The position numbers and the translations under genes are program-made. This document shows, piece by piece, positions 51,945-63,665 of a stretch of DNA of 64,000 nucleotides (its first letter is position 1; every line of letters begins with the position of its first letter). The stretch lies in NCBI GenBank assembly GCA_029204225.1, contig CM055111.1, positions 22,125,808-22,189,807 of the forward strand. The letters run 5' to 3'. Source of the stretch: Diphasiastrum complanatum. Taxonomy: Eukaryota; Streptophyta; Lycopodiopsida; Lycopodiales; Lycopodiaceae. The notes below the pieces were generated by a model that saw only the letters and a program-made list of their open reading frames with translations, was not told the origin of the DNA and did no database searches.

Positions 51945-51962
51945 TCCTAGACAACGGCGCCA
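51945..51962 (-). other. Ty3/gypsy primer-binding site
   Basis: On minus TGGCGCCGTTGTCTAGGA, the type common in plant gypsy elements. It lies within a few bases of the end of the LTR at 51967. Confidence 0.8.
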
Positions 51963-51966
51963 CTGT

Positions 51967-52466
<500 letters not shown>

Positions 52467-52654
52467 ACTTAAGGAGGCATATCACTTTGTGAGGGAGCAA
52501 GTCTTGGCAAAAGAGGTGGAGCCTCAACATGTTTCTTCAAAGGAATGTGTAGCTGATATCTTTACCAAAGCATTGGAAAAGGACTTGTTTTCGAAGCATA
52601 TGACTTCACTTGGAGTGTTCTCAAATTCTATGCTAAAACTAGTTGAAGAGGGAG
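52467..52654 (+). pseudogene. Copia RNase H C-terminus and polypurine tract
   Basis: Plus strand. KEAYHFVREQVLAKEVEPQH and VSSKECVADIFTKALEKDLF are the end of copia RNase H. KLVEEGV is followed by TGA inside the LTR start. The polypurine tract is TGAAGAGGGAG at 52644-52654, directly before the LTR. The upstream part is removed by the gypsy LTR insertion. Confidence 0.85.
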
Positions 52655-53230
52655 TGTGAGAAATTTCAACTAGTTTTGCTTTTTTGGTCATATTTGTATA
52701 TTTGGCAATTGAGGCCAATTTTCATATTAGAATTAGATTTTGAATTTTCAAAGTTATATTAGTCTAAAAGCATTTGAATAAACACTTTTTGACGGTGTGG
52801 GAAAGTGTAGTACATAAGTTTTAGAAGATACAAATTTGAATGGTGTAGACATTGAATCTAGTCCACATTAATGCTAGGGTTTTTGTTATGGAGGGAAACC
52901 AAACTCATTAATGAGCCATGGATTTGCTATATATATTTGTACACTCATGGGAAGAGACACACCCTCTCTCTCTCTCTCTCTTGGCTCACTTCATGCTTAT
53001 ACATGAGTTCTCTTGGATTCATCTATCCATTGGTGCACTATATTTGTGAGATCTTGCAATCTTGTGTGTAGAATGCTTATTTTATGTTATTTTCGGATCT
53101 GCACGTGTGAAATATAGTAGCTTACTGTTTTTGTATAGAAAACAACTTCATCATATCATATGTTTGATATTTTATCAGGTTCTTGTTGAGTTTGCATTTC
53201 TTTCATTGAGTAGATGTTGATTTTTCTACA
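52655..53230 (+). mobile_element. Copia 3-prime LTR (family B)
   Basis: It starts TGTGAGAAATTTCAAC right after the polypurine tract. A TATA box (CTATATATATTTG) is at about 52928 and a CT microsatellite at 52966-52982. The right end is not defined; copia RT sequence appears from about 53280. It shares no clear identity with family A LTRs. Confidence 0.6.
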
Positions 53231-53289
53231 CTAGCAACATTGGCAGAGTTGATTTATTTCTAACCAAAGATCAGGTTATGAAATTGGAT

Positions 53290-53640
53290 CTTAATTGATT
53301 TGAATTTCTTCACGTGAAACATCATGTCTATAAACTCCATAAGAAACTTTATAGCTTGAATCAATCAACCAAAGCTTGGTTTCAGAGGATCAACACATTC
53401 CTCATCCAATACGGTTTTGAACAAAGCACTATCGATTCTAATGTATACTTCAAGTTAGTGCAACAATCCTTTATTATTGTCACCATGTATGTCGATGATA
53501 CATTCCTTTTCAGCAACAGTTTCAATCTAGTGAAGGATGCTAAACATATGTTCTTCTCTGAGTTCGACATGACCGATCTGGATGAAGCTCGCTTCTGTCT
53601 GGGCATTCAAATCCATAGAGAAAAAATGTTGGACCCTTTC
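53290..53640 (+). pseudogene. pol: Copia reverse transcriptase fragment
   Basis: Plus strand. HHVYKLHKKLYSLNQSTKAW, FQRINTFLIQYGFEQSTIDS and the catalytic TMYVDDTFLFSNS (YVDD at 53488-53499) are followed by DMTDLDEARFCLGIQIHRE. This is the palm region of a copia RT. The catalytic box is intact but the fragment is only about 110 residues. After 53640 the reading frame continues into unrelated bases. Confidence 0.92.
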
Positions 53641-54960
53641 TGTGCCTCCCTAGTCAGTGTTATCAAGTGGGCAATAAGGATCTTGGATCTCCAACCCGAT
53701 GAGTATCGATGTAGTATGGGCTTCGATCCAATGGGGAGGGGGTTAAGCTATGGATCTAAGATGGGATCTAAGCGGTGTCAATCTTTGTGTCGGATCTAAA
53801 GGTGGAATGGCTTAGATGAGGGGGTGATGCTTTTTCCTTTGTCTATTTCTTTTTGGGATTTTGGTTTTGTTATGATCATCTTTTTGGATCTTGGCTTCTT
53901 GGGCTATCGAGGCTTCTTTGGCTCTAGATCTTCTCCTCTTGAAGCTCACCTTCTCAAAGGAGGGGAGCAATGAAAGTAAAACCTACCTAATGGATATTAA
54001 TGATCACTCTCAAGGGATTTCTAACACCTATTTTACTAATGTGTGACTTTGTGGATTAGATGGATGAAAGCAAGATGTTTCTAATGTGTGATATCATGAC
54101 TAAGTAACAACAATCAAGCATTCATTCATCCACAAGCAATCATAGATGAGCAAAAGGAGAGGGCCTCACAATGTAAGAAAAAGTAGGAGGAGGCTTCTCT
54201 TCTCTCTCTCAATCTCTATTCTTGACAATGAAAAGTGAATAAAAAATGGTTTCACATCCCTACTTATAGACAAAGCTAGGGTTAGGATTTTTGGTGCACC
54301 CAAAACCATGTGCCATAAGAACTTGAGTTTACAAAAAATTTGAAACCAAGTTCCCTTTTTAACTACTTTGGGTCCTTACTTATTTTAGGCCCATTGGAGC
54401 ATAGATCTATTTCTACTTCTCGTGTCATAGGCTTATGAGTACAGTGCACTTTCTAAGGATGTTTGACGTTATAATACAAATAGATCTAAGTATTTATGCC
54501 ATCTCGAACATGCTTTTATTCTCATCACACCATAAGATATGTTGGTGAGAAACTGGGCTTTGTTTTCGCTCGTTGCGACTTGTCGACTTCTTTGGCATTG
54601 GCCTTCCCAGTACATTTTCGCGGTACATTTTGATTCTAGAACACCTTATCTATGATTTGTCTATGCTCTTTAGCGTAGTTTGGCGGCTTGATTCCGTCGC
54701 CTGATATCCATTAGGCTCTTTTGGCATATGGAATCCATTAGAAGAATATTCACCAAAATCTTCTAACAACAAAAATCGTTAGGTGTTAAGATTTCTTGCG
54801 ATGTTCATTATTGACAAGTACATAAGCGTAGAAAAAGTTTGAATACTTGTTGAAATGATTATATTGGCCTAAAAAATGTCATTCAACAATATTAAAGAAA
54901 GCAATATACCTGCACAAGAGTGTTATATGGAACCTAATGATGAAGTAAATGAGTGACCTA
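53641..54960. other. Non-coding stretch
   Basis: No gene is supported. Repeated GGATCT and CTAAG motifs occur near 53690-53810, then AT-rich sequence with CT runs at about 54200-54225. Confidence 0.5.
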
Positions 54961-55046
54961 AAATTGATAAGGGCGGCCCTACAAAACTTCTTCCTATTGC
55001 AAAAAAAACCAAGTAAACACTCTTTGTTTCCCACCACCTAAACCAA

Positions 55047-55151
<105 letters not shown>

Positions 55152-55674
55152 GCATGAAGCGCCATAGTGAGAGCGGGCTTGAGTAGGTGGGGAGGGAGTG
55201 AAAGGGAGGCCATGAAGGGGGGACTGTGCATATTCTATGGCATGTATCGAAGCCAGTTCTCTTGCTGGACTTCTTGCGACCACATGGATATAGTTAGTTT
55301 GCACATCGAACTTATTCTGAACAATGGCAAGAGCAAGGATTCCTTTTTGGTGCACTGTTAGTTTGGCCCTAAAAGAATTTAGGTTAGAAAAAGTCCAAGG
55401 GCTTTCCCATTGTTCTTTTGTATAACCAAAAAGTTTAGGTAAGAGAAGGTAATCCATTCTCCACTGGAGTTTTGGACTACAAAAAGGTGGAAGAAAAAAT
55501 GTTAGTTCTTGTTGGAATGTCTGAGGACTCGTCATGAAAAAACAAACCAAACACCCAACCACACCACAGAAGCAGAAAGCAAGAGAACAGACCCAACCAA
55601 ACGGCAGTCAACCAGGACAAAAAATTTTCTGAATTGTTACGATCAAGCTCTTTTCCACCATCGCTGGTTTATAA

Positions 55675-56234
55675 TTGCGAGCGCCATGGCAATCATATCC
55701 AAATGCACCAAAAAAAAAGCCAGTTTTACCAATTTTACAACCATTGGCTATAAGAGCACGAATTGAAGGACTTCTTCAATTCGATTCATCAGTAATCCTT
55801 ACGGACTTGTGCCATGAGCTGATCCGCAATTTTAGCGAAACAGAAGGAGGACATATTTTCACCATTGTCCGAAATCGAGAAATTATTATTATAGAAGGAT
55901 TTTACTGTCGTGCCTTAGGTTTGCCTATGGACGGCAGTATGCCAGTTACAAAGCTAGACTTCATCGCAGAGAGCGGAGTTTTCCAAGAAGAAGCTTATCT
56001 TGAGAAACGGGGATGTAAACTCTCTTACATCAGAGATCCCAATCTCAAAAGCTTTGTTTGATTTGCTCTTGCTTCTATATTCTTACCGGAGCAAGAGTAC
56101 ACCATTTCGAATACGAATATGGGATATCTGCTAAGCGTCCTGAATAGAGAACCTATTGCCTTCGGACAGATTGTTTTTAAGCAATTCTGTAAATTAGTAA
56201 AGATTAATCAGTTTTCCAGGCTTGGTTTGTAGAT
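55675..56234 (+). pseudogene. Putative plant transposon protein (Transposase_32-like)
   Basis: Plus strand. ARIEGLLQFDSSVIL, ELIRNFSETEGGHIFTIVRN, EIIIIEGFYCRALGLPMDG and EEAYLEKRGCKLSYI resemble the plant-specific transposon protein domain that pairs a RGK.v..s...I...LGlP motif with a downstream helix. After a TGA at 56059-56061 the same frame goes on with ALASIFLPEQEYTISNTNMG and LLSVLNREPIAFGQIVFKQF to a stop near 56232. The upstream start is uncertain. Flanks show no partner gene. The family is suggested by pattern only. Confidence 0.5.
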
Positions 56235-57788
56235 GGGTATCCTGTGTATGCATGTTGGTGTGTTAACAATGTAGGAAGACATCAGAATTACACCGGTACT
56301 GCTAGAGCTAGCCCCTTCAGTGGAGGCTGAATCCCAAATGCAAGTATCAAGGCAACCACGTTAGCGAAGACATCATCATCATTATCATCATCATCAAGAC
56401 AGTACCAAGGAAGCTCGGTGAGGATGTCTTCTCCGTCATCCCAATATAAGCTGTTGTCCAATGCAGAAAAGAGCAGGAAAGTAGAAGAAGAAACAGAGCA
56501 TGTTGCTGAGCAGGAGCAAAATCAAGATGACATTCTGCAGGAGCTAGCACCACAAGAAGAGTTGGTACCTCTTTTTCCTTCTTTGACTTGGCATTGTGCT
56601 TCCTTTCTTTTCTTGGTTCTCTCTTTTCCCTCCCTTGTCGTGGTGCTTCTTCTTGGCTGGCTGTGCTAGGCTTTTGGTGGCTAGTTGCGCTTTCATGGGC
56701 ATTGATGGGCGTTCTTGGGCATTGATGGGTTGTGTGGCGGACGTTGGCGTGATGGTGCTGCTCACTCTTTGGTTTTTGTCCTATTTTTTCTTTGCTTTCC
56801 CTGGTTGTTTGCTGGCTGTTTCCGGGGCTGTGCTGCGTGGTGCTAGGGTTGATGTTGTCGTCTTCCTCCTTTACCTCCTTTTTTTTTCATAGTGTTATAC
56901 GGCTCTGTGCTGCATTGCTTTGTTGGCTCTGGTTGCTAGCTTTCTGCTGCTTGGTGGGTAGTAATTGTTCTTTCTTGCCGTTTTGCTACGTTGTTTGTTG
57001 CCTTTCTCCTGGTGGTGCGCCTGCTGTTGCTTCCTGCTTCTTCGTTCTGCCATGGCTTCTGATAAGGGACGATTTGTTGCTCTTTATGCTTCTTTGTTCT
57101 TGCTTTCTTGGGGGTTGTTTAATGGGATTTGGTTTGCTTGTTTGTTTTTTAGCTTCGGTAGTGGGTTTTTGGTTTGTTTTTTGTCTTGTTGTGATGGTTC
57201 TCTGTGTTGTTGTTCTGACTGGTGTTAGTTGTGGTTCGGTTTTCTCCAAGTTTTTGCCCTCTTCTTCTATTTCTTCGCCGGTTTTTAGTTCTTCTTGTTG
57301 CTCCTTTTCGTTTTTGCTTTTAACTATCTGTTTCTGGTTCTTTTGAGCTTGGATTTTGATTTATTACTGATCTTTGTGGGTTTACCTTTTTTTTGTTGGT
57401 TTCACTTGTTTCTTTATGTTTGTGGTTAAACGTGTGTCTTTGGCTACCTCTGAAAATTTTGCTTTTAAGCATGGGGTAACAAAATAGCTGCGTGCTATAT
57501 TACTGTGTTACTGTCCTTTGAGTCCAATTTTTTTTTTATTTGATTTATACACTACCTACGAGAGGTTCCCATGTTGCATCGATGATTTTTACTTACAATG
57601 TATCCTGTTTTCTCTAGGATAGGAAGTCTTGGTAAAAATGAGAAAAAAAAAGGTTTTTTTTGTCACCAAGAAGCTTATGTTGCTCAGCATTCAAAAAAAA
57701 AGTTATAACGTTATCGACAGTCTATTGTCCCCAAATACTATCCGACCTTCTAACATCTCATCAAAAAGAGTTTCCGTCTCTACTTTGG
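56235..57788. other. T-rich non-coding stretch, (ATC)n microsatellite
   Basis: A CATCATCATTATCATCATC tract lies at about 56370-56397. From 56570 to 57540 the sequence is T-rich with TGCTTT/TTGCTG runs, giving hydrophobic Cys/Leu/Phe-rich frames that have no domain. A gene is not supported. Confidence 0.5.
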
Positions 57789-58604
57789 TCACAGACCTTG
57801 CATCGGGCGAAGAAGGAAGACTGTAATAAACCTAAGCTCATTCTTTGTTTGCAGTTTTACCTCTCCCTTGGCATTTCTCAACGCCCCTGACACCCACTTT
57901 TTTATAAGGCTCATCCACTTTTTCCATACCTTATCATGCAACATGAATAATGCGTAGCATTCCTTTGGATTCTTTTGTCTCATTACATCTTCTAGCATAA
58001 ATTGAGGCCTGTAAAATTATGTTAGGAAAATGAGCCAAAACAGATTCAACAAAGGACTATTAAATTAAAAAAAAAACATAACTTCCATTTATCGTCTCCT
58101 CAACTACCTCCAATAGGCCTTGAGGGGCATCCACAAAATTTCCATTGTGATCTAGCTTGATGCAACAACTCCAGCAATGAGCTTTTCAATTTATATTCAT
58201 TGTTGAGTTCATTCAGCGCCCGTGATATTTTGCACGCACTCAATAGGGGTTACCTTGTGACTCAGGATGCAAGCACTTCTTCGCTGATACTATTGTCGCA
58301 ACATTGCCATGTCAAGGAGGTTCTCATTGTCAAGAATAGCAAGCAAATTTTTGGCCGCTTGCATAGTATGTTGGCCATCAATTATGTAGAATCGTATTTC
58401 GGATGCCTCTTGTTGCAAGATTTTTTTGTCAGTGACCTCCACTAAGACTTTGGTTGTCTCATAGTATGGTAAAACATCTGTTGGGGGAAGTTTTACGCCA
58501 ACCGTGCTGAATAGGGAGCATTGCAAAGCATCACAGTACTCTCGATTGAAAGGGCAACAATTGTATTGAGTTGGAGGCAGATCACAATGCGTAACATCGA
58601 TCAT
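57789..58604 (-). pseudogene. Decayed gene with DGQHT motif
   Basis: Minus strand. TQYNCCPFNREYCDALQCSL, VLPYYETTKVLVEVTDKKIL and FYIIDGQHTMQAAKNLLAIL form a 105-codon open part that ends after LLDMAMLRQ. In shifted frames it continues with TPIECVQNITGALNELNNEY, then FVDAPQGLLEVVEETINGSY and, at 57998-57789, MRQKNPKECYALFMLHDKVW. The DGQHT motif (58362-58382) recalls the D-G-Q-H signature of ParB/DGQHR-type domains, which bind DNA or nucleotides, but the rest is not recognised. Frameshifts and stops make it a pseudogene, or exons separated by introns at sites I cannot confirm. Confidence 0.55.
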
Positions 58605-59529
58605 GATCTCTGTCTAAATGCCCAATGGATATAACTTTTTGAACACCTCCAATCGGGTTTTTGTTTTTGCAAATGTCTCCTCCTCACAAGCTTTTTCATG
58701 CCCCTTGCTCCCTTTGAAACAACTTCGATAATAGTTTCTTGAATGCGCATGCACAATGTTTAGGGTTAGAGAACTAATGTGGGTCCAATAGGATTAAAAA
58801 ACTTGGATTTGGCGGACTCCAGGAATATTGTACTAGAAGAGATGAGAAAAGATGCAGAATTAGAGTAATGTGTGATCTTGTGTGCTATTATGCCAGCCTA
58901 TCCCAAACGTCATGATGATTTCCCGAAAGAACTCAATTAATTTTGTTGTCAAAAGCTTCATTCTATTTGCATGATATTGAAATCATACAAGTATGATTAG
59001 GACTCGGCAAATCATGATGTTAAACCTGCTCGTAAAGATTGAAAACGTAATTCCCAACACCTCTCCATTTTTTTGCAAGGGAGATTATTACAAAAAACAC
59101 TCAAGCTTAAATCAAATACTAACAAGTGACTAGTCTATTGTACTATAGTTGCCTTTAATATTAATAATCTCACTAAGCGAGTCCTTGGGTTGTAATCATT
59201 GGCAATTCTTGCGTGCAGGGATCACCACTAGGACAACCACAAGGACACAACCGTATCAAAATTGAATAGTGAATTGTGGAGAAATTTTGACACCTAGTGT
59301 TGTGGTAGATGGTGTGATTAGAAAGAAGATTGATATGGCCTTTAGAGCACAAAATTCAAGCCAAGATACAAAGAGTCAACTCATTATGTCACTTGTGTGG
59401 ATGCACACACCTATTTAGAATACACTAAAGTGGGAAGGTTCACTTAAAGAAATCGTCTTTAGTCTAAGCCAAATGTGAAAGGCCTCTTCTATAAGGTCTT
59501 TTTCCCAAGTGTCATGAGAGTTGCTACAG
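58605..59529. other. Non-coding stretch
   Basis: No gene or repeat is recognised. It may hold further decayed upstream sequence of the DGQHT gene (minus strand, 58605-58760), but no frame is open. Confidence 0.4.
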
Positions 59530-59700
59530 GCCAGTTGTAAAAAAATAGCCGGTATGACCGTGCTAAAATCCTACCATGTACTGAGTCCATTTTTTTACTA
59601 ATATATGATCACTCAGTGTATTTTTCAAGAAAACCATGTTGTCATGGGAGCCCTAGTCATGAATGCCAAAAAAAGTCAACCACAGAAGAAAAAATCGAGA
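59530..59700 (+). repeat. Dispersed copy of the duplication-unit start
   Basis: Matches 38082-38250 through GCCAGTTGTAAAAAAATAGCC, CTACCATGTA and TTGTCATGGGAGCCCTAGTC, ending in AAAAAGTCAACC. Only about 170 bases are present. Confidence 0.8.
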
Positions 59701-60140
59701 AAGAAAAGTTTCGGGTAATGGGCTACTTTTTGAAGGGCGATTATCTATACGTATGGTTGCGAACTGTACGAATTAGCCATTTGCGGGTTGCTTATGTTAT
59801 TTGACCCGCCAAACGCTTAACATTGGTGCGTCTGTCGGGAGTCGAAATATTTTTAGGAGCTGTTGTTTGAAAGAGTAGTTATTCGTATCACTGGTCTAAA
59901 AGAACTAGTTGTCATACTACTAACAGTCTACAAATTTGATGTCTCTTAGATTGCATGTCTTGAGAACGATTCTACTGTTTAGACCATCGGCCCCAAGCTA
60001 GCATGTTTGTGCAATCTAAAAATTAGTATCGTGTTACTACAAGTTGAAGTGTCACACAGTAATTTTTGCTAATCCCACAAATAGAATATTCACCTTAGGG
60101 CCTTGTCTGTTATTTTTGACCTACCATAGATCCACATGTG

Positions 60141-60300
60141 TAACTGCATGCATGTATGTTGCATGTACTACATGTCAACTCATAAAACTGCCTAGACATG
60201 TGTAGATCACAGAAACTACTTTGCATGTTGCATGCACTGATTGCATGTGGCCTGCATGCATACAATATGACTTTGCATCCTATCTAGACATCTGCATGTC
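60141..60300. promoter_or_regulatory. Cluster of GCATG/CATGCATG (RY-like) motifs
   Basis: In 160 bases TGCATG or GCATGC appears about nine times, including CTGCATGCATGTATG and CCTGCATGCATAC. RY elements (CATGCATG) are known B3-factor sites in plants. Here no gene follows, so function is doubtful. It may be a simple-sequence-like repeat. Confidence 0.4.
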
Positions 60301-60362
60301 ATCATAATTGAACCTATCTAACTCAAATCCGACCTACACTAGAAGGATATATGCTCAATTCA

Positions 60363-60457
60363 CACTGCTTTTATGTACAACATGAATTTTAGTGGAAATC
60401 ACCATGGACATGACCCCAAACTCGAGATAGGAAGATAATATTTTAATAATCTTCACA
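60363..60457 (-). repeat. Copia LTR 5-prime end, inverted left arm
   Basis: On minus it starts TGTGAAGATTATTAAAA at 60457 and reads CTATCTCGAGTTTGGGG then CATGTCCATGG, matching the plus-strand copy at 60877. The two copies face each other around a copia RNase H. Confidence 0.85.
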
Positions 60458-60876
60458 TTTCTTGGAGGAAATTTAGTTTCTTGGCTGTCAAAGAAACAAG
60501 CCACTATATCCTTATCATCCTGTGAAGCTGAGTACAAATCTCTTACAACCACAACAAAGGAGGTTTTATGGATCAAAAGGCTGCATTTGGAGCTAAAGTG
60601 TTATGGAGATGAAGACCTTCCAACTATCAAGAATGATAACATTTCTGCTCAGGCTCTTGCAAATAGTCCAAAATTCCATGCAAGGAGCAAGCACATCGAG
60701 GTAGCTCATCATTTTGTAAGAGAAAAAGTCACTGGGAGAGGGATCTCATTGGATCTTCAAATTCTGTTGCAGATCTTCTCACCAAGCCATTACTCAAGAA
60801 TGTCTTTATCAAGATGAGGTCTAATCTTGGCCTAATTTCGAAGTCTATGTTGGGTAGGAACATATATTTTAAGGAG
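60458..60876 (+). pseudogene. pol: Copia RNase H C-terminal half
   Basis: Plus strand. VSWLSKKQATISLSSCEAEY, TTTTKEVLWIKRLHLEL and SKHIEVAHHFVREKVTGRGI are the C-terminal half of copia RNase H. After a frameshift near 60750, SNSVADLLTKPLLKNVFIKM and SKSMLGRNIYFKECED follow. The polypurine stretch AAGGAG at 60871-60876 directly precedes the LTR start TGTGAAGATTAG. The N-terminal Asp motif is missing. Confidence 0.88.
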
Positions 60877-60960
60877 TGTGAAGATTAGTAAAAAATATCT
60901 TCCTATCTCGAGTTTTGGGGCCATGTCCATGATTATTTCCATTGTAATCTATGTTGTTTT
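60877..60960 (+). mobile_element. Copia LTR start, right arm, truncated
   Basis: It starts TGTGAAGATTAGTAAAAAAT after the polypurine tract and carries CTATCTCGAGTTTTGGGG and CATGTCCATG. It stops at about 60955-60960, where gypsy RNase H begins (LVNKICNTGRIT). Confidence 0.8.
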
Positions 60961-61230
60961 ATCTTGTTAATAAAATTTGCAACACAGGGAGAATCACTCA
61001 TTGGTTACTTTTATTGTTGGAGTTTGATTTTTGGATCGTCGTGCGTAAGGAAAAGCATCATTGTATGGCAGATCATGTGTCACGAATCAAGGGGAAGGAG
61101 ACAACAACCCTACTTGATGATGAGTTACTAGATGTTGCTATTTTACGTTGACATTGTACCTGAATGGGACATAATTGGATATTTAATTGCTGAGCGTTTG
61201 ACTATATATCTGTATTTGCTGTCTGTACAG
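60951..61230 (+). pseudogene. pol: Ty3/gypsy RNase H-integrase junction fragment
   Basis: Plus strand. YLVNKICNTGRITHWLLLLL, EFDFWIVVRKEKHHCMADHV and SRIKGKETTTLLDDELLDVA closely follow the M2 sequence at 24600-24760. After a frameshift at about 61135, YVDIVPEWDIIGYLI continues it. The fragment ends before the zinc region and abuts unknown ORF copy 3 on the opposite strand. Confidence 0.9.
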
Positions 61231-63181
61231 GTTCATTTCGGCATGTGTGAGCGACCGGTCTGTTATGTACAAGTTGTGCGAGCCAGGCTACCTTTTCTAC
61301 TTGTAAGGTTTGCACCTCCCCTTCCAGACGAGTGTTCTCCGTTTTGTAGATTTGTAATTGGGCCTGGAAGGGGGCTAGTCATTGTGCTGCCACTTGTTAG
61401 AGCTCTTGGACTTGGGATGTGACGTCCATTAGTGACTTGAGGAGGCTCAAAATATAAGTGTGTAGGCCATCTTCATGTTGCTTTAGCTTGAGGACTTCGT
61501 CCTTTTGTTCATGCTCATGTTGGTTGGCTATTTGTAGGTCTTCTTGGAGCTTTGTGAGTGTTCCGCTCGCAGCTTCGTGATTTCCGCTCATAGCTTCATG
61601 TTATCAGTAGCCAGTTTTACCATCCGGTCATCCAATATTGTTTTGGTGGTGATCGCATCTTGGACAAAGGTGCCCAAAATTGGTACGCTGAATGAAGATC
61701 CGTTGGCAGGGCCAGTGGTGGTGATTGTGTTGGTGCTTGCTGCTGCGATGGTGGTATTATCTAAACGTCTGTAGTTGCATTGTCTTCCATGAGCTCTTCT
61801 TGCTCGACCATGTCCTCCGATTGTTTGAGATCAGTGCGTTGAGAGGATCTAATATATGTTGTTTGAACAAATGCTTCATCGGAAAATGGTTTATTGCCCT
61901 CAATAGCTTGTGCAAGTGGTGTGAGAAGAGTGGCGGTGGTGGAAGTGGATGTGAGGATGGATTGCTTGAAGGATGGAACAAGAGAGATGGAAGGAAATTG
62001 GAGGGTGGTGTTGAGAATGGAGGAGTGATTGGGGGAAGAGTTGTCAAAAATACTCATCCATTGGAGGGTGTTAGACGAGATTTGGGAGTCATCAGGGTTG
62101 AACTGATTTAATGGGATGGTGATGGGAGGGGGGATGGAAGAAGCGATAGTAATGGAAGATGGAGCTGAAACTGGAATAACGATGGGGGGTGGAGAGATGG
62201 GAACAGAATTGGCAACAACAGTGGATGGTGGTGTGGCGATGGTAGTAGTGGAAGTAGAAGAAGCGATATCAGGACGTGGTTGAGGGTTAGTGCGTTGTCA
62301 TGTGGAGGGAGGACTAACGGAGGTGGAGGCGACGCCACACATGCGTTTGCTGGCCGGTGTACTGGTTGCAGCTAAGTGAGTGGAGGTAGTATCAATGGAA
62401 GGAGGATAGAGGTAAGCATGGAGAATGACAATGGAAAGGGTACTAGAGCAGTGGAAATCTCAAAGCTTATGTTTGAGAAGGGTCTAGGCGAGGTTACATA
62501 GCATGGGCCCAATGGCTATTCAGTCGCACGAGTTGTGTTTAATGGCCTGCCTTAATTCCGCAAGGACAAAGGTGGAACAGTCGGAGGGTGTTAAGAGACG
62601 CCATGGAATTCCTTATAGGATTCCACGATTTAGATCAGAAGGTTAGATTGAATGCGATCCTTGCGCAAGCTGGGAACGACTAGGAAGTTATTGAGCATAT
62701 AGGCAGTGGATTGAATGATAGGGTTATTGATAGCCTCTATCAAATACCCATTGTTAGTTTTTGTTTGTGTTTCAGGGCCAAGTGGAGTTATACACGGTTG
62801 GATGAGAGAAGGGGCACCTTGATGAGAGGATTTTTGGCATTCACTAGTGACAATTTCTATTGTCACAAGCAAGTCAACGTTGACACGCACGCGGTGCAGT
62901 CTATCATTGTATTGTATGTAAAAGCAGTTTTTCTTCTTATCCCATGTGGCATAGGCCATGAGGACGAGTTGCATGTTAAGGATGGCAAAGAAAAGTTGTG
63001 GGTAAATGTCGATGGCTTGCAAGAGAGGTCCGGCTGTCTGAACCCATGGCGTGACCAAGGAGTCCAAGGGTAGTGGCTAGATCTACATGTTAGTAGGTAC
63101 GTCATTCCTAATGACATCCTTGGGGTCAGTTTCGTCGGAGGGGCTGGATGGTGCGTTGTGAGGGCTGGAAGGAGAAGCCAT
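61231..63181 (-). pseudogene. Long decayed ORF, unknown function (copy 3)
   Basis: Minus strand, not recognised. The ATG at 63179-63181 starts MASPSSPHNAPSSPSDETD. Two TAG codons near 63085 are followed in the same frame by SLVTPWVQTAGPLLQAIDIY, FAILNMQLVLMAYATWDKKK and DRLHRVRVNVDLLVTIEIVT to 62630. A Pro-rich part follows (62338-61760, in more than one frame), then a coiled coil at 61640-61397 (ILDDRMVKLATDNMKL, LTKLQEDLQIANQHEHEQKD). The order N-domain, Pro-rich, coiled coil and the MAS start are as in copy 1, and short matches (DLLVT / EFLVT followed by V-T/H-S/T) support kinship. It lies opposite to the flanking plus-strand gypsy and copia pieces. Confidence 0.55.
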
Positions 63182-63399
63182 AAGGTTAGCGGATCTACTT
63201 CAAAGGTAAGAGAGATGTGGTCAAAGACGGAGATGGAAAAAGTAGAAATTCAAAAAAGGGTAAAAGAAGGTGCAAAAACAATGAAAAAGGCATTAAAAAA
63301 TTGAAAAGGTGGATATCACATGAACAAGGCTAGAAATGAGTGCAATGGGTGTATGGCAGGTGGTTATGATAGTAGACGGAGGTATATGCAAAGTTTGGT

Positions 63400-63665
63400 G
63401 GTATCAGAGGAAAACTAGCCTCTTTTGATGAACCTACATGTGTAGATGAAGCAAGGAACAAAGAGGAGTGGATCCAAGCAATGGATCTTGAATATCAAAG
63501 CTCTTATGGAGATTAGTGGAACTTCCAAAGGACAAGAAATCTATTGGATGAAAATGGATCTTCAAGTTGAAGACAAACCAAGATGGATCAATCAACAAGT
63601 TCCAAGGCAACGTTAGTGGCAAAAGGACATGCACAAGGGTATGGCTTCCCTTGTCAAGCAAGCTA
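63400..63665 (+). pseudogene. pol: Copia reverse transcriptase N-terminal fragment
   Basis: Plus strand. LASFDEPTCVDEARNKEEW, IQAMDLEYQS and, after shifts, WNLVELPKDKKSIG, KWIFKLKTNQDGSINKF and KATLVAKGHAQGYG match the first 80 residues of copia RT. At least two frameshifts and a stop are present. The YVDD part is absent. Confidence 0.85.

Noticed and set aside
56544-57346. Hydrophobic Cys/Leu/Phe-rich frames resembling a membrane protein
   Set aside because: They come from T-rich sequence, have no defined start or domain, and other frames are equally open.
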